In this document: in pieces, positions 23,776 to 27,676 of the stretch
Layout: each line of letters opens with the position of its first letter
Position numbering within the stretch: position 1 is the first letter of the stretch
Source: Oscillospiraceae bacterium
GTDB taxonomy: Bacteria > Bacillota > Clostridia > Oscillospirales > Ruminococcaceae
Direction: 5' to 3'
Length of the DNA stretch: 27,676 nt
Assembly (NCBI GenBank): GCA_019423445.1
Contig: JAHZBJ010000002.1
Span: forward strand, 2,164 to 29,839
Program-made: the position numbers and the translations under genes
Notes under the pieces: model-generated
What the model saw: only the letters and a program-made list of their open reading frames with translations
What the model was told of the DNA's origin: nothing
Databases searched by the model: none

Positions 23776-25005
23776 TCAAGATGTCATAACTTCCGGACCT
23801 TTGCGCGCCTCTCTCTTTTTCTCGGAGGCGGAAACGATCACCGTTCCAACCAGGTCGCCCAGGCAGTTCATCATGGTGAATCCCATATCGATGAGGGCGA
23901 AAATACCGGAAACGATTCCCACAACCTCCAGGGGAAGCCCGAAGGCGTCGATGACAATTGCGATGGTGACAATGCCGCCGCCAGGGACGCCGCCGGCGCC
24001 GGTGGTCAGAATCAGGGAGATGAGGATTGCCTTCACCAGCATGCCCACAGACAGGGGGGCGTTGATGGCCTGGGCCGCGAACAGGAAGGTGATGGCCAGC
24101 ATGATGCCGTTGCCGTCTTTGTTCACCTGAGAACCCAGGGGGACAGTGAAGCTGGAGATGGAGCGGGGGCAGCCCAGATCATCGGCGCAGCCCAGGTTCA
24201 CCGGGACGCAGGCCAGGCTGGAGCTGGTTCCCAGGGCGGTGATGATCAGGGGAGAAGCTTTTTTCAGGAAGGTAATAGGAGCAGTGCGGGTAAAGATATA
24301 CAGCAGGATGAGATAAACACCGATGTGGATCAGCACGGCGCTGTAGGAAGCTCCCAGGTATTTTGCCATGAAGCCGAAGAGCTGGGAACCGTATGTACCC
24401 ACAGTGCAGGCCATCAGGGCGCAGATACCGATGGGGGCATACCACATAATGATGCCGATCATCTTGTTGAACAAAGCCGCCAGGGCGTTGAAGCCCTTGG
24501 TGAGGATCTCCCTCTCCTCGGGTTTGAGGAAGAGGACGGCCACGCCGGTGAAGGCGCTGAACACCACGATTTTGTCAAAGCTTCCGGCGGTGAGAGCCTC
24601 AAAGATGTTGGAGGGGATCAGCCCCACCAGGGTCTGGCCCAGGGAGGGGATGGTCTGGATGGCCTCATCATAGCTGCCTTCCAGGACGAAGCCCTTGCCG
24701 GGCTGGAACAGGTAGCCTACCACCAAGCCCAGGATAATAGCTCCCGCGGTGGTCAGGGTGTAGTAGACCATGATTTTGGCGCCCACCCGGCCGAAGATCT
24801 TGGGGTCGCTGAGGGAGGAAATACCGGAGATAAGGTTCACCACCACCAAGGGGATGGCTGCCATCTTCAGCAGGTTCAGGAACACGTCGCCCAGGGGTTT
24901 GATCACCGTGATCTCTTTGCCGAATACTGCCCCCAGGATAATACCCACCACCATGGCAAACAGGAGTTTGGTCAGCAACGGGATCTTCTTGTACTTCTGC
25001 CACAT
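23776..25005 (-). CDS. Dicarboxylate/amino acid:cation symporter (DAACS family)
   Basis: A 409-residue integral membrane protein of the GltP/DctA family. It has several hydrophobic helices, the conserved PLVVVNLISGISSL segment, a serine-rich hairpin ITALGTSSSLACVPVN, the VPLGSQVNKDGNGI helix (canonical NMDGT varied to NKDGN) and GAGGVPGGGI in the last hairpin. The family imports glutamate, aspartate, C4-dicarboxylates, serine/threonine or other amino acids with Na+ or H+. The altered SSS..CVP and NKDG motifs suggest a substrate other than glutamate. The start ATG has GAGGTG 7 nt upstream. It lies 18 bp after the PLP-enzyme gene and is the last gene of the module, closed by the terminator at 23729-23760, so it probably imports the substrate processed by its neighbours. 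Confidence 0.92.
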   Translation of the reverse strand: MWQKYKKIPLLTKLLFAMVVGIILGAVFGKEITVIKPLGDVFLNLLKMAAIPLVVVNLISGISSLSDPKIFGRVGAKIMVYYTLTTAGAIILGLVVGYLFQPGKGFVLEGSYDEAIQTIPSLGQTLVGLIPSNIFEALTAGSFDKIVVFSAFTGVAVLFLKPEEREILTKGFNALAALFNKMIGIIMWYAPIGICALMACTVGTYGSQLFGFMAKYLGASYSAVLIHIGVYLILLYIFTRTAPITFLKKASPLIITALGTSSSLACVPVNLGCADDLGCPRSISSFTVPLGSQVNKDGNGIMLAITFLFAAQAINAPLSVGMLVKAILISLILTTGAGGVPGGGIVTIAIVIDAFGLPLEVVGIVSGIFALIDMGFTMMNCLGDLVGTVIVSASEKKREARKGPEVMTS

Positions 25006-25023
25006 ACGTTCACACCTCGCTTC

Positions 25024-26202
25024 TTATTTATGAGCCAGACTCGCCACCTGGTGGAGAGCCTCAGATACGATTTCCATCTGCTCCATAGTGTTGTAGAAGT
25101 CGATGCCGAAACGGATATACCCTCCCCGCATGGTGCCATGGATCTTGTGAGCCCGAAGGATGGCAACCACTTCCTCTTCTTTCTCGGGGGGATAGTAGAC
25201 GCAGACCACCCCGGACCAGTTCTTGGGATCCTGGGCCTGAACCACATGGAGAGGAAGGTCGGCGATAAGCTCACGAAGCCGTACTTCCAGCGCCCGGACG
25301 TGGGCTTCGATGTTGTCTATCCCCAGTTCCAGGATCAGCTCCACCCCTTTGGAGATGGCCAGAATGCAGTTATAGCTGAGGTTCCCGGATTCGAATCTTC
25401 TGGCATGGGGATACCACTCCAGGAACTCGAAGTTGGAGGTGACGGAAGGCGGCGCCACATGGCTCACAGTGCTCTGGTAGCCTGCATAAGGGGGAATGAT
25501 GTCCTTTACGATCCGGTCACTGCAATAGACAAAGCCCGCCCCCAGGGTGGCCAGAAGACCCTTGTTGCCCCCTGCCACCAGGTAGTCGATGTTCATCTGA
25601 GCCACGTCGATTTTCAGCCGGCCCAGGGCCTGGATGCCGTCCACCGCGAAAATGACCCCCCGCTTCCGGCATTCCTCACCCAGAACAGCCAGGTCCGCCA
25701 TGAAACCGGTGGAGAACTGCACCGCCGAGACCACCAGTATCTTGGTGTTCTCATCGATTTGAGCCAGCATATCCTGGCAGCGGACTTCCCCGTTTACGCT
25801 TTTTACGATGTTGAGGCTGATTCCCCGCTGCTGGTGGGCGTTGATCCAGGGAAACAGGGTGGACTGGTGCTCCTGATCCGCTATCACCACGTTGTCCCCC
25901 GGCTTCAGGGGGTAGCCCATGGCCAGAATGGACATACCCTCAGCGGTATTTTTGACAAAGCCGATCTCGTGGGGATCCGCCGCACCTATCAGCTTCGCCA
26001 CATTCACCCTGGCCTCGCTCACCATAGCCCAGGCTTTTGGGACGATGTCTTCCCCGAGGTCCTTCACATAATCTGCCATGAAATTCCCATATGCCTCCTG
26101 GACCCGCTTTGGAGGCATCACCACCTGGGAAACGTTAAGGAAGATATCCTCCCCCAGAAAACCATATTCTTCCTGGATCAGTTTCTCATTGAGCATATCC
26201 AT
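25024..26202 (-). CDS. Class V aminotransferase/cysteine-desulfurase-like PLP enzyme
   Basis: A 392-residue fold-type I PLP protein. It contains VKNTAEGMSILAMGY near the cofactor phosphate, DQEHQSTLFPW (the His stacking on PLP), FAVDGIQALG with the pyridine-N-binding Asp, and AGGNKGLLATLGAGF with the Schiff-base lysine. The family includes cysteine desulfurases, selenocysteine lyases, isopenicillin-N-epimerase-like enzymes and various lyases or aminotransferases. No conserved cysteine loop of IscS type is evident, so desulfurase activity is doubtful. With RidA, which clears imine/enamine products of PLP lyases, and a DauR-like regulator, an amino-acid lyase, racemase or transaminase role is inferred. 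The start is ATG at 26202 after GGAGGAGGA; a longer frame from 26226 has no ribosome site. Confidence 0.88.
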   Translation of the reverse strand: MDMLNEKLIQEEYGFLGEDIFLNVSQVVMPPKRVQEAYGNFMADYVKDLGEDIVPKAWAMVSEARVNVAKLIGAADPHEIGFVKNTAEGMSILAMGYPLKPGDNVVIADQEHQSTLFPWINAHQQRGISLNIVKSVNGEVRCQDMLAQIDENTKILVVSAVQFSTGFMADLAVLGEECRKRGVIFAVDGIQALGRLKIDVAQMNIDYLVAGGNKGLLATLGAGFVYCSDRIVKDIIPPYAGYQSTVSHVAPPSVTSNFEFLEWYPHARRFESGNLSYNCILAISKGVELILELGIDNIEAHVRALEVRLRELIADLPLHVVQAQDPKNWSGVVCVYYPPEKEEEVVAILRAHKIHGTMRGGYIRFGIDFYNTMEQMEIVSEALHQVASLAHK

Positions 26203-26232
26203 TCCTCCTCCTTTTTCATGCTGCATTTCTCT

Positions 26233-26892
26233 TTACTGCTGGTTGGTTTCCGCTTTGCTCTCCCCGTCGTTTATGTAATTGTAAATGGTGTACCGGGAGA
26301 TGTCGTAATAACGGGCCACCACATTGGCGGCGTTCTTGATCTTGAAAGCTCCCCGGCGGTTCAGGTACCGGATCCCCTCGATTTTCTGTTCCCGCGTCAT
26401 CAGGGCCGCCGGCACCCCGATATAATTGATGGAATCGGTGATCATCGCCACCAGGAGATCCTCCACGTTCTGATACACCACCGTCTCCACCTGGGCGCCG
26501 GGCTGGTTGAGGCCGATGAACCTGTCCATGAAGTTCCGGGCGCTGATCATGTCGGTGATGTCGAAGTTGACGCAAAGGGAACCCATCACCTTGCCGTCGT
26601 CATCCTTCAAATAGATGGTGCTGGAGCGGAGGAGGCGCCCATCCTGGGTCTGGGATACATAGTTGTATTTCCCGTCCTCCTCTTCGTTCCCCTGCAGGAC
26701 CCGCAAGCCGACGCCGGTCCCCCCTTTTCCTACGCTGCGCCCTGTGACCTCTCCGTTGGAGATGGCCACAATGGTGGAGGAAAACTCCTTGGAGTAATCG
26801 TGGACTACAAATTCGCAGTTATCGCCAAAATGCTTTGCCATTCCTTCAATGAGAGCGGTAAGGAGGGGGAGGGCTTCTTCGATGGATTTCAT
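26233..26892 (-). CDS. YheO/DauR-like transcriptional regulator (PAS-like + HTH)
   Basis: A 219-residue protein. Residues 1 to about 115 are a YheO-type PAS-like sensor domain: LTALIEGMAKHFGDNCEFVVHD, then YLKDDDGKVMGSLCVNFDITD. Residues about 160-215 are a helix-turn-helix, with NAANVVARYYDISRYTIYNYIND as the recognition region. DauR in Pseudomonas controls D-arginine catabolism, and relatives respond to amino acids. Inference: it controls this ridA operon in response to the transported substrate. ATG at 26892 has AAAGGAAG about 8 nt upstream. It lies 19 bp after ridA and about 30 bp before the PLP-enzyme start. Confidence 0.9.
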   Translation of the reverse strand: MKSIEEALPLLTALIEGMAKHFGDNCEFVVHDYSKEFSSTIVAISNGEVTGRSVGKGGTGVGLRVLQGNEEEDGKYNYVSQTQDGRLLRSSTIYLKDDDGKVMGSLCVNFDITDMISARNFMDRFIGLNQPGAQVETVVYQNVEDLLVAMITDSINYIGVPAALMTREQKIEGIRYLNRRGAFKIKNAANVVARYYDISRYTIYNYINDGESKAETNQQ

Positions 26893-26911
26893 TATTTGCT
26901 TCCTTTCATTT

Positions 26912-27304
26912 TCAGTGTTCCGGGTTATCCAGCAGGGCGATCATATCGATCTCAATGAGGATCCCCCGGAGCTGCGCCCCGAAAGTGGTCCGGGAGGGGA
27001 AAGGCTTGGGTACCATTTCCTCATAGACCTCATTCATGGCCGCAAAGTTTGCAATATCCGAAAGATAGACGGTAGCCCTTACTGCATTTTTCAGGGATGA
27101 ACCCGACGCCTGAAGCACCGCTTCCAGGTTCTTTATAACCTGTCTGGTCTGCTCCTGAATGGTGCTTCCAATCTCCCCTGTAGCTGGATCCACCGGGCGC
27201 TGGCCTGAAACAAAGACAAATCTGTCTCCCACGATTGCCTGGGAATAGGGCCCTGCCGGCGATGGAGCTTCAGAGGTAATGATCTGCTTCTTCATCTGTT
27301 CCAT
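26912..27304 (-). CDS. ridA: RidA/YjgF/UK114 family reactive-intermediate deaminase
   Basis: A 130-residue protein of standard length, with AGPYSQAIVGDRFVFVSGQ, TRQVIKNLEAVLQASG, VRATVYLSD and the active-site region FPSRTTFGAQL...GILIEIDMIALL. The Arg in PSRTTF corresponds to the substrate-carboxylate-binding arginine of RidA, and the Glu in IEID is also conserved. RidA hydrolyses 2-imino/enamine acids released by PLP enzymes to 2-oxo acids and ammonia, which fits the PLP enzyme in the same operon. The start is ATG at 27304, 9 nt after AAAGGA. Upstream in-frame starts lie within or before the promoter and are rejected. Confidence 0.95.
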   Translation of the reverse strand: MEQMKKQIITSEAPSPAGPYSQAIVGDRFVFVSGQRPVDPATGEIGSTIQEQTRQVIKNLEAVLQASGSSLKNAVRATVYLSDIANFAAMNEVYEEMVPKPFPSRTTFGAQLRGILIEIDMIALLDNPEH

Positions 27305-27353
27305 GGACACGCATCCTTTCTTTTCACGCTGGGAAAACGTTTCTTTCATCTTC

Positions 27354-27382
27354 AGTATAATTGTTGTTTTTTTGTTTTTCAA
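27354..27382 (-). promoter_or_regulatory. Sigma-70 type promoter of the ridA-regulator-PLP enzyme-symporter operon
   Basis: On the minus strand, -35 TTGAAA (27382-27377), a 17-bp A-rich spacer and -10 TATACT (27359-27354) match the vegetative consensus at 5 of 6 positions each. The predicted start is about 27347, some 45 nt before the ridA ATG. The A/T-rich DNA between here and 27470 separates it from the divergent icd promoter and is where a regulator could bind. Confidence 0.85.
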
Positions 27383-27470
27383 CTTATTTTTTAAGGCTTA
27401 AACAAATTTTGTAATATAGCTCAATCTACTCTGTCCTCTTTTGTGCGGTTTGCAGAGATTTTCCTTTGGA

Positions 27471-27500
27471 TTGACATGACCCCTGTAAAAATGCGATAAT
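27471..27500 (+). promoter_or_regulatory. Sigma-70 type promoter of the isocitrate dehydrogenase gene
   Basis: A perfect -35 TTGACA (27471-27476), an 18-bp spacer and -10 GATAAT (27495-27500) lie about 70 nt upstream of the icd start codon. It is divergent from the ridA promoter. Confidence 0.82.
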
Positions 27501-27512
27501 AAAATAATCATC

Positions 27513-27544
27513 AAAAAAGCCGGTTCCCATTGGAATGGAACCGG
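27513..27544 (-). terminator. Minus-strand terminator-like hairpin in the icd leader
   Basis: CCGGTTCC and GGAACCGG (27520-27527 / 27537-27544) pair around a 9-nt loop. On the minus strand the stem is followed by C and T6 (27518-27513), the form of a rho-independent terminator; on the plus strand there is no T run. In the plus-strand transcript it is a stable leader hairpin 12 nt before the icd ribosome binding site. It would stop antisense transcription coming out of icd. Confidence 0.65.
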
Positions 27545-27571
27545 ACTTTGGGTCAGGAAGGAGCGGACAGA

Positions 27572-27676
27572 ATGGAAAAGGTCAGGATGAAAACACCCCT
27601 GGTGGAAATGGACGGAGATGAGATGGCGGCGGTCCTTTGGAAACAGGTAAAGGCGGAGCTGCTGGAACCCTTTGTG
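27572..27676 (+). CDS. icd: NADP-type isocitrate dehydrogenase, N-terminal fragment (continues beyond window)
   Basis: The first 35 residues are visible: MEKVRMKTPLVEMDGDEM and then LWKQVKAELLEPFV. The MKTPLVEMDGDEM block is the characteristic N terminus of the eukaryote-like NADP-dependent isocitrate dehydrogenase subfamily, which oxidatively decarboxylates isocitrate to 2-oxoglutarate. ATG at 27572 has AAGGAG (27558-27563) 8 nt upstream and a good promoter at 27471-27500. The gene runs off the right edge. Confidence 0.9.
   Translation, partial: MEKVRMKTPLVEMDGDEMAAVLWKQVKAELLEPFV

Noticed and set aside
23743..26958. 1071-codon plus-strand open frame opposite the symporter, PLP enzyme and regulator
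   Set aside because: Its translation is His/Asp/Gln-rich and motif-free; the minus strand encodes three recognisable proteins with good ribosome sites.
1..27676. CRISPR arrays, tRNA/rRNA genes, insertion sequences, attachment sites
   Set aside because: No repeat-spacer pattern, no cloverleaf or rRNA-like sequence, and no transposase or terminal inverted repeats were seen.

Overview
The window looks like a GC-rich Firmicute, most likely a gut Oscillospirales/Lachnospirales-type bacterium. The indications are TagGH-type export genes, a TagF-like CDP-glycerol transferase, LicD and LicC-like genes, strong AGGAGG-type ribosome binding sites, and a YheO/DauR-RidA amino-acid module. The organism assignment is inference; no rRNA or other phylogenetic marker is present.

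Layout. (1) 1-944 (+): the C-terminal part of a heavy-metal P1B-type ATPase, ending at a bidirectional terminator (951-984). (2) 995-23481 (-): one very long surface-polymer operon of about 20 genes. A near-consensus promoter at 23538-23566 drives it, and most junctions overlap (ATGA, GTGA, TGATG) or are about 20 bp apart. Transcription order: WbaP-like sugar-phosphate transferase, GT2, ABC-2 permease, ABC ATPase, TagF-like glycerophosphotransferase (apparently frameshifted near its N terminus), GT2, LicD, acyl carrier protein 1, SDR, AAC(3)-fold acyltransferase, adenylation enzyme, fused alpha-beta 2-oxoacid dehydrogenase E1, a lipoyl/hexapeptide-acyltransferase hybrid, acyl carrier protein 2, ketoacyl-ACP synthase III, metallo-beta-lactamase-fold hydrolase, LicD-TPR-pseudoLicD, GNAT-like protein, glutaminase-less asparagine-synthetase-like protein, and a LicC-like/HisC-like fusion. 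(3) 23776-27304 (-): an amino-acid utilisation module (RidA, YheO/DauR-like regulator, class V PLP enzyme, dicarboxylate/amino acid:cation symporter) with its own promoter (27354-27382) and terminator (23729-23760). (4) 27572-end (+): the start of an NADP-type isocitrate dehydrogenase with its own promoter.

How the genes may work together (inference). The operon appears to make a teichoic-acid-like phosphopolymer. It is started on a lipid carrier, extended by GT2 and TagF-like enzymes, exported by a TagGH/Wzm-Wzt transporter, and decorated by LicD phosphotransferases using a CDP-activated head group from the LicC-like fusion. Embedded in it is an unusual carrier-protein pathway: an amino-acid-type adenylation enzyme, two different ACPs, KAS III, SDR, an AAC(3)-fold transferase, and a TPP-dependent E1 paired with a protein in which the usual E2 catalytic domain is replaced by a NeuD/PglD-type left-handed beta-helix acyltransferase. 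This looks like a dedicated route that builds an unusual acyl or aminoacyl substituent and attaches it to a cell-surface sugar. It is the strongest candidate here for an undescribed system.
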